Assembly: GCA_964529265.1 (NCBI GenBank)
Contig: CAZGVW010000055.1
Coordinates: 1-12,249 of the forward strand
DNA length: 12,249 nucleotides
Source: CAZGVW01 sp964529265
GTDB taxonomy: Bacteria > Planctomycetota > Phycisphaerae > Phycisphaerales > UBA1924
Direction of reading: 5' to 3'
Position numbers and translations under genes: made by a program. The notes under the pieces were generated by a model. The model was not told where the DNA came from and searched no databases. It saw only the letters and a program-made list of their open reading frames with translations. This document shows positions 1 to 6,446 of this stretch, one piece after another. How positions within the stretch are numbered: the first letter of the stretch is position 1; every line of letters begins with the position of its first letter.

Positions 1-278
1 ACCAGAAGCTGCTGCCGACGCTGCACAAGGACATCGCGCGGATTCCGGCGCTGGAGATCCTGATCAACAACGCCGTGGTGCGGAAGTACATCCTGGAGGG
101 TCGCGAGGGGGAGCTGCCGGAGGTGATTCGCTCGACGGAATCGGAGCAGATCGGGATGATCGACTTCAACGGGTCGCTTGTGAAGCTGGTGGAGCAGGAA
201 TACATTCACACGCGCGTGGCGATGGATGCGACGCCGAACCCCGACGAACTGATGATGAGGCTGAAGGGAATCGGCTGA
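1..278 (+). CDS. pilT: PilT-family twitching motility / retraction ATPase, C-terminal fragment
   Basis: Only the last 91 residues are in the window; the reading frame enters at base 3 and ends with TGA at 276-278. PilT is a cytoplasmic hexameric ATPase that depolymerises type IV pili. The visible part fits the end of the PilT C-terminal domain: the segment ALEILINNAVVRKYILEG lies where PilT proteins carry their AIRNLIRE-type motif, followed by a stretch reading IGMIDFNGSLVKLVEQEYI that matches the family's 'M.(T)(M/F)...L..L...G.I' pattern. It ends NPDELMMRLKGIG, like the usual PilT tail. The Walker motifs lie upstream, outside the window. The next gene is 70 bases downstream on the same strand and encodes a PilB/GspE-like protein, which supports a pilus or secretion locus. 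A PilU-type or other PilT paralogue cannot be excluded from this fragment. Confidence 0.86.
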   Translation, partial: QKLLPTLHKDIARIPALEILINNAVVRKYILEGREGELPEVIRSTESEQIGMIDFNGSLVKLVEQEYIHTRVAMDATPNPDELMMRLKGIG

Positions 279-292
279 ATCGGCTGGAGAAG

Positions 293-312
293 CCGCGGCG
301 CGCCCGCCGCGG
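293..312 (+). other. Perfect GC stem-loop between pilT and the PilB-like gene
   Basis: CCGCGGCG (293-300) pairs fully with CGCCGCGG (305-312) around a 4-base loop, giving an 8-bp stem made only of G and C. No T-run follows, so it is not a standard intrinsic terminator. It could be an mRNA stability or processing element, or a partial attenuator between the two genes. This is an inference from base pairing alone. Confidence 0.4.
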
Positions 313-348
313 ACGCGATCTACGGGCGATCGAGGGCTGGAGCCGGTG

Positions 349-2103
349 ATGATCAACGCAGAGCGGTGGATGGAGGCCTTTGTGCACCTGGCGGCGCCGG
401 CGCAGAGCCTCGGCGGGGGCCGTAGCGGCGGCGGTGGCGGGGGCGAGGCGCTCTTTCTCGTCTCGTGGTGGAAGCCGTTCCTGGTGCTGATCCCGCTGCT
501 GGGCTGGGCGTGGCTGATCTCGACGGTGTACGACAAGGACGCGGCGCGGTGGTACTTCAAGCGCCGGCAGTGGAACCTGGCGCACCTGTGCGCCGGCGCC
601 CTGGCGGTGGGCGTGGCGCTCTTCGCGCCGACGTTCTGGATCGGCTGGCCCGCGATGCTGGTCATCCTGGGGGCGGACCTCGGGATCTACCTCCTGCTGC
701 GGAACAAGGACGACCGGGTGCCGGAGGCGCACCGGTGGACGCTCGATTTCGAGGAGATGCGCAAGCGCAAGGAGCAGCGGAAGGCGGCGACGCTGCAGCG
801 GCAGGTGACGCTCTCGTTCCGCGGGCCCGCGGGGCTGGTGCAGGCGCCGGCGCGCGAGACGCCGGAGTACGAGATCCGGGTGGCGGCGGAGAAGGTGATC
901 ATCGATGCGCTCGATGCGCGAGCCTCGCGCGTGGACGTGGGGCCGTCGCCGGACGGCTCGTCGTACATGGTCTTGTTCACCGTGGACGGCGTGCGGCAGA
1001 CGGGCGAGGCGATGACGCCGCAGACGGCGGTGTCGGTGATCGATTTCTTCAAGGTGGCGGGAGGGCTGGACGTTTCGGACCGTCGCAGAAGGCTGAAGGC
1101 GGACATCGCGGTCGAGCAGGGGAACGCGCGGCGGAAACTGCGCATCGCGACCAGCGGCTCGACGGGCGGGCTGCGCTTGTCGGTCGTGCTCGACCCCGAG
1201 AGCCAGGTGCGGCTGACGGTCGGCGAACTCGGGCTGCTCGAAGGTCAGAAGAAGGAACTGGACGCGATCATCCAGGAGCGGCAAGGCGCGGTGCTCGTGT
1301 GCGCGCCGCCGCAGAACGGGCGCACGGCCACGCTGTATGCGCTCATCCGAGCGCACGACGCGTACACGTCGAACGTGCAGACTCTGGAGACGGAGCCGCA
1401 GGACCAGATCGAGGGCGTGCGGCACAACCTGTTCGACCCGGCGAAGGACGGCTCGGAGTATTCGACGACGCTGCGCTCCATCCTGCGGCGCGATCCGGAC
1501 GTGGTCGCGGTGGCGGAGTTGCCGGATCCGTCCACGGCGGTCGAGGTCTCGAAGGCGGACCACGAGCGGACGCGGACATACGTCGGGCTTCGCGCGGAGA
1601 ATGCGCTGGTGGCGGTGCAGACGTTCGTGAAGGCCGTGGGCGATCCGAAAGCCGCGGCGGATGCGCTGCGTGGGGTGATCGCGGTGCGGCTGGTGCGCAA
1701 GCTGTGCCTGAACTGCCGCGTGGAGTATCCGGCGCCGCCCGAACTCCTGAAGAAACTGGGTGTTCCGGCCGACAAGCCGCAGAGGCTCTTCAAGAAGGGC
1801 GGGCAGGTGCTCATCAAGAGCAAGCCGGAAATCTGCCCGGTGTGCAAGGGCTCCGGCTATTTCGGGCAGGAGGGCGCGTTCGAGGTGTTCAAGCTGGGCC
1901 CTGAAGAGCAGAAACTCATCGCGTCGAGCGACCTCGCCGGGCTGCGGTCGGCGCTGCGGCGGAAGCGTCTGCCATCGATTCAGGAGGCGGCGGTGCTGAA
2001 GGCGATGCAGGGGACGACGAGCGTTGAAGAAGTGGCGCGCGTGACGGCCACCGCGGCGCCGGCGCCCGCGCCGCAACCCAAGCCGGCGGGCTCGACCGCC
2101 TGA
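349..2103 (+). CDS. Membrane-anchored PilB/GspE-like protein with degenerate ATPase motifs
   Basis: A 584-residue homologue of type IV pilus/type II secretion assembly ATPases. A Gly-rich stretch (about 22-33) is followed by three predicted membrane helices (about 35-60, 77-96, 100-117) with a basic loop between the first two, which puts the ATPase-like part in the cytoplasm. The N2-like region (ASRVDVGPSPDG, then DVSDRRRR) and the core align with PilB without large gaps, but the motifs are changed: Walker A GPTGSGKT reads APPQNGRT with Arg325 for the lysine; the Asp box is ETEP (347-350); Walker B reads DPDVVAVAELPD and keeps Glu390; both His-box histidines are replaced (Thr408, Arg415). The four zinc-binding cysteines remain (C453, C456, C496, C499). 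ATG349 was chosen because GGAG sits 6 bases upstream; GTG346 is the alternative. It is probably a non-hydrolysing paralogue. Family assignment is firm; role is unknown. Confidence 0.85.
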   Translation: MINAERWMEAFVHLAAPAQSLGGGRSGGGGGGEALFLVSWWKPFLVLIPLLGWAWLISTVYDKDAARWYFKRRQWNLAHLCAGALAVGVALFAPTFWIGWPAMLVILGADLGIYLLLRNKDDRVPEAHRWTLDFEEMRKRKEQRKAATLQRQVTLSFRGPAGLVQAPARETPEYEIRVAAEKVIIDALDARASRVDVGPSPDGSSYMVLFTVDGVRQTGEAMTPQTAVSVIDFFKVAGGLDVSDRRRRLKADIAVEQGNARRKLRIATSGSTGGLRLSVVLDPESQVRLTVGELGLLEGQKKELDAIIQERQGAVLVCAPPQNGRTATLYALIRAHDAYTSNVQTLETEPQDQIEGVRHNLFDPAKDGSEYSTTLRSILRRDPDVVAVAELPDPSTAVEVSKADHERTRTYVGLRAENALVAVQTFVKAVGDPKAAADALRGVIAVRLVRKLCLNCRVEYPAPPELLKKLGVPADKPQRLFKKGGQVLIKSKPEICPVCKGSGYFGQEGAFEVFKLGPEEQKLIASSDLAGLRSALRRKRLPSIQEAAVLKAMQGTTSVEEVARVTATAAPAPAPQPKPAGSTA

Positions 2104-2133
2104 TTACAAGCGTTTTCGGATGGAGTCTTCGAC

Positions 2134-3915
2134 ATGATCATGAATCTCGTCGTCATCGCGATGGTGGCGCTGATCGCGTATCTGTGGGCCAGCCAGGGCC
2201 TGTTCTCGGCGTTCCTGCACTTCTGCTGCACGGTCGCGGCGGGGGCCATCGCCTTCGGAGTGTGGGAGGTGGCGGGCAGCCTGCTGCTGGGCCTGGGCAA
2301 GGGCGTGCAGCCCTTCGCGTGGATGGCCGGGTTGCTGCTGCCGTTCCTCGTCTCGCTCATCGGGCTGCGCCTGGCGACGGACAAGCTGATTCCGAGGAAC
2401 GTGGATCTCGACGACGTGACAAACTTCGCGGGCGGCGCGGTGTTCGGCGGGCTCTCGGCAGTCATCGCCGTGGGGATCTTCGTGCTCTCCATCGGCTTCC
2501 TGCCGCTGCCGGCGCAAACGCTGGGCTTCCGCGCCATGGCGTACGACTCCCAGGGCAACCTGGTGCGCACGAACTCGCTCTGGGTTCCCGTGGACAACGT
2601 AACGGTGAAGTTCTACGAGGCGCTGAGCCTCACGGGCTTCCGAACCGGGGCGCCGCTGGCGCTGCGGCATCCGGACCTGTTCGAGCAGGCGTCCGTCATT
2701 CGCGCCACGTATGACGACGTGGGCCGGACGGCGCTGACGACGGGGGACTTCGAGATCATCGGACGCTACACGGTGAACGCCGCGGATTCGCGGGCGCTGC
2801 TCTCGGATTCGTTCCTGCGGACGCCCGACGGTCAGCCGATCACACAGCAGGCGAAGACGACGACGGGCGAGGCGTATCCGGCGGGGTCGCATATCGAAGG
2901 GTTCGTGGTCCGCTTCAACTCCGGCGCGATGGAGAAGAGCGGGCAGGTGATTGTCGGCCCCGGCCAGGTGCGGCTGATCGCCGCACTCCAGGACGGGGAT
3001 GCGGTGGGGCTGCAGCCCTTTGCCGCGGTGTCACGCGCCGCGGGCGATCTGCTCATTGCGGGCCGGTGGCGATTCGATGCGCCGGACGTCTTTGTCCCAT
3101 CCGTCGGCGGCGCCTCTGAGGCGGTCATGGCCTTTGAGTTCGCGGTTCCGCCGGGGGCGACGGTGACTGATCTGCTGGTGAAGAACGTGCGGAGGGGTAT
3201 CGACGGCATGCCCGCGGCGCAGGAGTTCGCCAGCCCGGCCGATCGCGACGCCGCGGTGACGAGCATGGCGCTGCTTCAGGCCGGAGGCGCCGGGGGCGGC
3301 GGGGGCGGTGCGACGGCAGCCGGAGCGGCGGCGGGTTCGCTCGACCGCAGCGGCGCTTCGTCGGCTCCGGTCGTGAACACCTCGCGGCCGGGGTCGCCTG
3401 TCGAAACGATGTCTTCGCTGGGCTTTGCGTTCAACAAGTCCGAAGGCACGCCGCTCGAGATCAACGACGAGAGACTGATCGTGAGCGGAACGAAGACATT
3501 CACGCGCAGTCAGTTCCGAAACGATATCCCGCGGCAACTTCGGGTCGAGCGGTTCTTCACGACGAGCGACACGGAGATCGTGCAGGTGGATGTGAGCCTG
3601 GAAAGCAAGCTCAGCCTGCTCGGCAAGACCGCGCAGTTCGCCGAAGACGCCGTCGCGCCGCCGATGCTGATCGATAACCTGGGTCAGCAATACCAGGCGA
3701 TCGGATACATCTTTGAGAAGGACGACGAAGTGACCATCCGCTTCGATCCGGGCGATCCGATCCGGAGCCTGCGGCAGATTCCGACGCTGAGCCGGACGCA
3801 GACCGGCGTGAGGCTCAGGCTGATCTTCCGCGTGACGAAGGGCGTGGAGATCAGGGACTTCGCCCTGGGCAACCGGGTGATCTACGAGAACCTGGGTGTG
3901 CAGGTGCGCCGGTGA
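2134..3915 (+). CDS. CvpA-like membrane protein with large C-terminal region
   Basis: 593 residues, starting 30 bases after the PilB-like gene at an ATG with GGAG (2121-2124) 9 bases upstream. Residues 1-125 hold four predicted membrane helices (about 4-20, 26-53, 60-80, 100-124). The part NVDLDDVTNFAGGAVFGGL leading into the last helix resembles the CvpA (colicin V production) family, which is normally only about 160-200 residues long. About 460 further residues follow: a predicted soluble region (130-380), a Gly/Ala-rich linker (about 384-401) and a C-terminal beta-rich part (about 425-593). That last part has a segment reading MLIDNLGQQYQAIGYIF and then GVRLRLIFRVTKG, reminiscent of Ig-like DUF4352 domains. 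CvpA itself has been linked to envelope integrity, but its biochemical role is unsettled. The CvpA match is by eye and moderate; the C-terminal function is unknown. It is likely co-transcribed with the preceding genes. Confidence 0.72.
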   Translation: MIMNLVVIAMVALIAYLWASQGLFSAFLHFCCTVAAGAIAFGVWEVAGSLLLGLGKGVQPFAWMAGLLLPFLVSLIGLRLATDKLIPRNVDLDDVTNFAGGAVFGGLSAVIAVGIFVLSIGFLPLPAQTLGFRAMAYDSQGNLVRTNSLWVPVDNVTVKFYEALSLTGFRTGAPLALRHPDLFEQASVIRATYDDVGRTALTTGDFEIIGRYTVNAADSRALLSDSFLRTPDGQPITQQAKTTTGEAYPAGSHIEGFVVRFNSGAMEKSGQVIVGPGQVRLIAALQDGDAVGLQPFAAVSRAAGDLLIAGRWRFDAPDVFVPSVGGASEAVMAFEFAVPPGATVTDLLVKNVRRGIDGMPAAQEFASPADRDAAVTSMALLQAGGAGGGGGGATAAGAAAGSLDRSGASSAPVVNTSRPGSPVETMSSLGFAFNKSEGTPLEINDERLIVSGTKTFTRSQFRNDIPRQLRVERFFTTSDTEIVQVDVSLESKLSLLGKTAQFAEDAVAPPMLIDNLGQQYQAIGYIFEKDDEVTIRFDPGDPIRSLRQIPTLSRTQTGVRLRLIFRVTKGVEIRDFALGNRVIYENLGVQVRR

Positions 3916-3961
3916 GGCGTGCGATTCGGCCGACAGCCGGGCGCATGAGGACCAGATGAAG

Positions 3962-3997
3962 AAAAACGCCCCGCCTCGAGGGAGGTGGGGCGTTCTT
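3962..3997. terminator. Bidirectional intrinsic terminator between converging operons
   Basis: AACGCCCC (3965-3972), G, CCTC (3974-3977) pair with GAGG (3982-3985), T, GGGGCGTT (3987-3994) around a GAGG loop, giving a 13-bp stem with one G-U wobble. On the minus strand the stem is followed by a run of T (from the A-run at 3962-3966), ideal for ending the rplI operon. On the plus strand the tail is TTCTT, a weaker but usable signal for ending the pilT-CvpA block. It lies 47 bases after the plus-strand stop and 33 bases after the rplI stop. Confidence 0.85.
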
Positions 3998-4029
3998 GCT
4001 CATGGTCCATCACGGATGGCCCGCTTCGG

Positions 4030-4659
4030 TCACTCCGCGGCGGGGGCGGCGCGGCGCCTGGCGCCGCGGGGCTTGGCGTCCTTTTCGGCGCCGGTTTCCG
4101 CGTCCGCCGCTTCGCCCTCCGGGCGCGGGGCCTTGCGCGGCTTCTCAATGAGATCGCCCTCGTTGTCGAACTCCATCTCGTCGCGATCCTCGACCTGGAT
4201 GTCGCGATCGGGCACGACCCACACCTTGACGGTGGCCTCGAGGTCCTGATCCAGCTTGATGAGCACGGGGTATGAATCCACGCGCTTGATGGTCTGTCCG
4301 AGGCGCACATCGCGCGGCTTGATGTTGAAGCCATCGGCGATGAAGGCGTCGGCGATGTCTCGCTGTGTGACGGAGCCGTAGAGCAGGCCCTGATCGTTGC
4401 AGGCGCGCTTGATGTGCACCTCGTGGCTGGCCACCTTCTCGATCATGGCCTCGCGCTGCGAGCGGAGTTCACGCAGTTTCTTCTCGGCCTCGGCCCGCTT
4501 GGCGGCCAGAGCCTGAATGGCCTCGTCGCTGGGCTGGGTGGCCAGCCCGCGGGGGAGCAGATAGTTGCGGGCGAATCCGCTGCGCACCTTCACGACGTCG
4601 CCGACGATGCCGAGCGTGTCCACAGTTTCGGTGAGCAGCAGTTCAAGGGTCTTTGACAC
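4030..4659 (-). CDS. rplI: 50S ribosomal protein L9 with C-terminal extension
   Basis: 209 residues. L9 binds 23S rRNA at the base of the L1 stalk and helps keep the reading frame. The N-terminal domain carries the family signature (GIVGDVVKVRSGFARNYL, about residues 17-34, then LPRGLATQPS). A charged connecting helix (about 45-75) and the C-terminal domain (about 76-150, with HIKRACNDQGLLYGSVT) follow. Bacterial L9 is usually near 150 residues, so the last 50 or so, acidic then Arg/Ala-rich, are an added tail. The start is GTG at 4659, preceded by the Shine-Dalgarno AAAGGA (core 4669-4674) 9 bases upstream. It is the last gene of the operon, 83 bases after ssb, and ends at the hairpin terminator. 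Confidence 0.97.
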   Translation of the reverse strand: MSKTLELLLTETVDTLGIVGDVVKVRSGFARNYLLPRGLATQPSDEAIQALAAKRAEAEKKLRELRSQREAMIEKVASHEVHIKRACNDQGLLYGSVTQRDIADAFIADGFNIKPRDVRLGQTIKRVDSYPVLIKLDQDLEATVKVWVVPDRDIQVEDRDEMEFDNEGDLIEKPRKAPRPEGEAADAETGAEKDAKPRGARRRAAPAAE

Positions 4660-4695
4660 TGGTCGCTGTCCTTTCAGTGACTTGAAAGTTGAGGA

Positions 4696-4710
4696 GCCGC
4701 GACGCGCGGC
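4696..4710 (-). other. GC stem-loop in the ssb-rplI gap (rplI-proximal)
   Basis: GCCGCG (4696-4701) pairs with CGCGGC (4705-4710) around a 3-base loop, all G and C. It sits in the 5' leader of rplI, about 20 bases before its Shine-Dalgarno. No T-run follows on the minus strand. Role unknown; it may affect rplI translation or mRNA processing. Confidence 0.3.
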
Positions 4711-4724
4711 CCCAACGGAGGTGC

Positions 4725-4741
4725 GAGGGCGGGGCGCCCTC
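4725..4741 (-). other. GC stem-loop directly after the ssb stop codon
   Basis: GAGGGCG (4725-4731) and CGCCCTC (4735-4741) form a perfect 7-bp stem with a 3-base loop, one base beyond the ssb stop codon. There is no T-run after it on the minus strand, so it is not a clear terminator. It could protect the upstream message from 3' decay or slow RNA polymerase between ssb and rplI. Confidence 0.4.
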
Positions 4742-4742
4742 T

Positions 4743-5228
4743 TCAGAACGGAATATCCTCTTCGCCGATCGGCTCGTACACCGGCTCATCGGAGGGATGA
4801 GATGAGCCGCCGCCTCGGGCGCCGCCGCTCGAGCCGCTGGAGGCCCGGCCGCCGCCTCCCCCACCACCGCCACCACCGCCCTCGCCGCCGCCGCGGCTAT
4901 CGACGAACTGGAAGCTCTCGACCACCACCTTGAGTTTTGAGCGGTTGCCGCCGCTCTCCTTGTCCTGCCAGGTGTCGAGTTTCAGGCGACCCTCGATGAA
5001 CACCGGGCGGCCCTTGGCGAGGTACTGGCTCATGACCTCGGCCGTGCGGCCCCATGCCTCGCAATCGATGAAGGTGGTTTCGTCGCGCATCTCGCCTTCG
5101 CGGGTCTTGAACCGGCGGTTCACGGCGAGGCCGATGTTGGCCACCGCCTGCTGACTGGGGAGATGGCGCAGTTCGATGTCGCGCGTGAGGTTCCCCATGA
5201 GGAACACCCTGTTGACGCTGCCAGCCAT
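4743..5228 (-). CDS. ssb: Single-stranded DNA-binding protein
   Basis: 161 residues. SSB coats single-stranded DNA during replication, repair and recombination. The OB-fold covers about residues 1-110: it begins NRVFLMGNLTRDIELRH and includes the conserved FIDCEAWGRTAEV segment and the IEGRLKLDTWQD segment, with aromatic residues (W59, W88) in positions used for stacking on bases. Then comes an unusually pure glycine run (about 113-127) and a Gly/Ser linker. It ends with the acidic tip EEDIPF, the standard docking peptide for SSB partner proteins. A strong Shine-Dalgarno GGGAGGA (5236-5242) fixes the ATG start. It lies between rpsF and rplI as in many bacteria, but without the rpsR that usually follows it. 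Confidence 0.97.
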   Translation of the reverse strand: MAGSVNRVFLMGNLTRDIELRHLPSQQAVANIGLAVNRRFKTREGEMRDETTFIDCEAWGRTAEVMSQYLAKGRPVFIEGRLKLDTWQDKESGGNRSKLKVVVESFQFVDSRGGGEGGGGGGGGGGGRASSGSSGGARGGGSSHPSDEPVYEPIGEEDIPF

Positions 5229-5261
5229 GTGCGAATCCTCCCGAAGTGAGGGGGGCGGGAA

Positions 5262-5278
5262 GCCGCGGAATCCGCGGC
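5262..5278 (-). other. GC stem-loop in the rpsF-ssb gap
   Basis: GCCGCGG (5262-5268) pairs perfectly with CCGCGGC (5272-5278) around the loop AAT. It lies 21 bases after the rpsF stop and about 20 bases before the ssb Shine-Dalgarno. There is no T-run. The CCGCGG core is shared with the stem-loop at 293-312. Possible intercistronic processing or stability element. Confidence 0.4.
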
Positions 5279-5299
5279 GAGGAACCGGGGGATGGTTGA

Positions 5300-5743
5300 T
5301 CAGTCTTCGTCTTCATCAATGCCGACGCCGGCGGGCTCGGTCTCATCCTGAGCCGTATCCAGCGCGGCGCCGCGCTCGCGGCGCAGGGCGGCCTCATCGG
5401 CGAGGGCCTGTGAGGCGTCCTGGGCGCGCATTTCATCGACCGAGAGGTGATCGGCGCGGATGACGAGCGTGCGCATGATCGTCTCGGAGAGGTTGCAGTC
5501 GCGCTCAATATGCGCCAGCTTGTCCGCGTCGCAGGTGAAGTAGACGAGGATGTAGAGACCGCGCTTGTGCTTCTGGATTTCGTAGGCGAGGCGGCGCTCG
5601 TCCCACTTGCGCATCGCGAGGACTTCGGCCTTCGCCCGCTTGAAGATCTCGCGGATGTGCTCGATGGCGCCGTTCAGATCCGCGGTGGCGGACTGCGGGA
5701 GCAGGAACATCGACTCGTAGCTGAATCGTCGTGTCTCGGCCAT
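5300..5743 (-). CDS. rpsF: 30S ribosomal protein S6 with acidic C-terminal tail
   Basis: 147 residues. S6 sits on the platform of the small subunit next to S18. The first 100 or so residues are the S6 fold: YESMFLLPQ is the first strand, KWDERRLAYEIQKHKRGLYIL is the hallmark central segment, and LSETIMRTLVIR is the last strand. About 45 residues are added at the end, finishing in the acidic string DEDED. Some bacterial S6 proteins gain glutamates at their C terminus through RimK; here acidity is encoded directly. The ATG at 5743 is the first in-frame start giving the full fold. A possible Shine-Dalgarno AAAGG lies rather far upstream (about 13 bases) and falls partly within a weak 4-bp hairpin (5757-5768). 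ssb follows 71 bases later. Confidence 0.96.
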   Translation of the reverse strand: MAETRRFSYESMFLLPQSATADLNGAIEHIREIFKRAKAEVLAMRKWDERRLAYEIQKHKRGLYILVYFTCDADKLAHIERDCNLSETIMRTLVIRADHLSVDEMRAQDASQALADEAALRRERGAALDTAQDETEPAGVGIDEDED

Positions 5744-5789
5744 GTCTTGGAATCTGCCTTTCGTAAGGAACGCGTGTGGTCTGTGGTGG

Positions 5790-6446
5790 TCAGTTGTCGG
5801 TGGGTGGTGGAACGCGGGGTGGACGCGGCGGGACGGCCGATTCGGGCCTGGGCGGCTTCGCGGGGCGCTCCGCCGCTGCTTCGGGCGCGTTGAAACGATT
5901 CATCGCGGCGTTGATTCCCTCCGTGGCCCAGACCTCCGCCGCCTGAACGGCCCGATCGATGGCCTGGCTCGCCTTCTCCCACTGCTCCGGAGTGAACCGG
6001 CCCGTCACGTAGTCAACTTGCGGCACGATGCCGGGCTGGTCAACGCCGATGCGGCAGCGGGCGTATTCCTCCGTGCCGAGCAGACGCTCGACGTCCCGGA
6101 GGCCGTTGTGGCCGCCGGCGCCGCCGGAGGGGCGAAGCCGGATGGCGCCGCTGGGAAGCGCCACATCATCCACGATGATGAGCAGGTGCTGGGCCGGATC
6201 GAGCTTGTAGAAGCGGACGGCATCCGAGACGGCGAGGCCGGAGCGGTTCATGTAGTTCAGCGGCTTGAGCAGGAGGCATGGCTCGTCGCCGATCCGGCCT
6301 TCGAGCGTGGCGCCGTGAAAACGAGCGCGAGGCGCAGCGCCCTGCGCGCAGCGCAGCGCCAGTCGATCGAGCGCGATGAAGCCGGCGTTGTGCCGGGTCT
6401 TCTCGTACTGGATTCCGGGATTGCCCAGACCCACGATCAGCCTCAC
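5790..6446 (-). CDS. pth: Peptidyl-tRNA hydrolase with Pro-rich tail
   Basis: 218 residues. Pth cuts the ester bond of peptidyl-tRNAs that drop off ribosomes, recycling tRNA. It begins LIVGLGNPG; the active-site residues are all visible: N9, catalytic H19 (in KTRHNAGF), N67 (in KPLNYMNRSG), D93 (in IIVDDVALP) and N114 (in GGAGGHNGLR). The usual length is about 190; the last 30 residues are Ala/Pro/Arg-rich and probably disordered. The GTG start at 6446 overlaps the ctc stop codon (GTGA), so the two are translationally coupled, an arrangement common for ctc-pth pairs. An AGGA-containing purine-rich stretch, inside the ctc end, lies just upstream. rpsF follows after 46 bases. Confidence 0.96.
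   Translation of the reverse strand: MRLIVGLGNPGIQYEKTRHNAGFIALDRLALRCAQGAAPRARFHGATLEGRIGDEPCLLLKPLNYMNRSGLAVSDAVRFYKLDPAQHLLIIVDDVALPSGAIRLRPSGGAGGHNGLRDVERLLGTEEYARCRIGVDQPGIVPQVDYVTGRFTPEQWEKASQAIDRAVQAAEVWATEGINAAMNRFNAPEAAAERPAKPPRPESAVPPRPPRVPPPTDN

Noticed and set aside
166..2076. A 636-residue open frame on the minus strand opposite the PilB-like gene
   Set aside because: The translation is dominated by Arg, His and Leu with no family features. It is the antisense shadow of a GC-rich gene that has clear PilB homology on the plus strand.
4809..4890. Long CCG/CCA-rich stretch as a DNA repeat element
   Set aside because: It encodes the glycine-rich linker of SSB in frame, so coding explains it.
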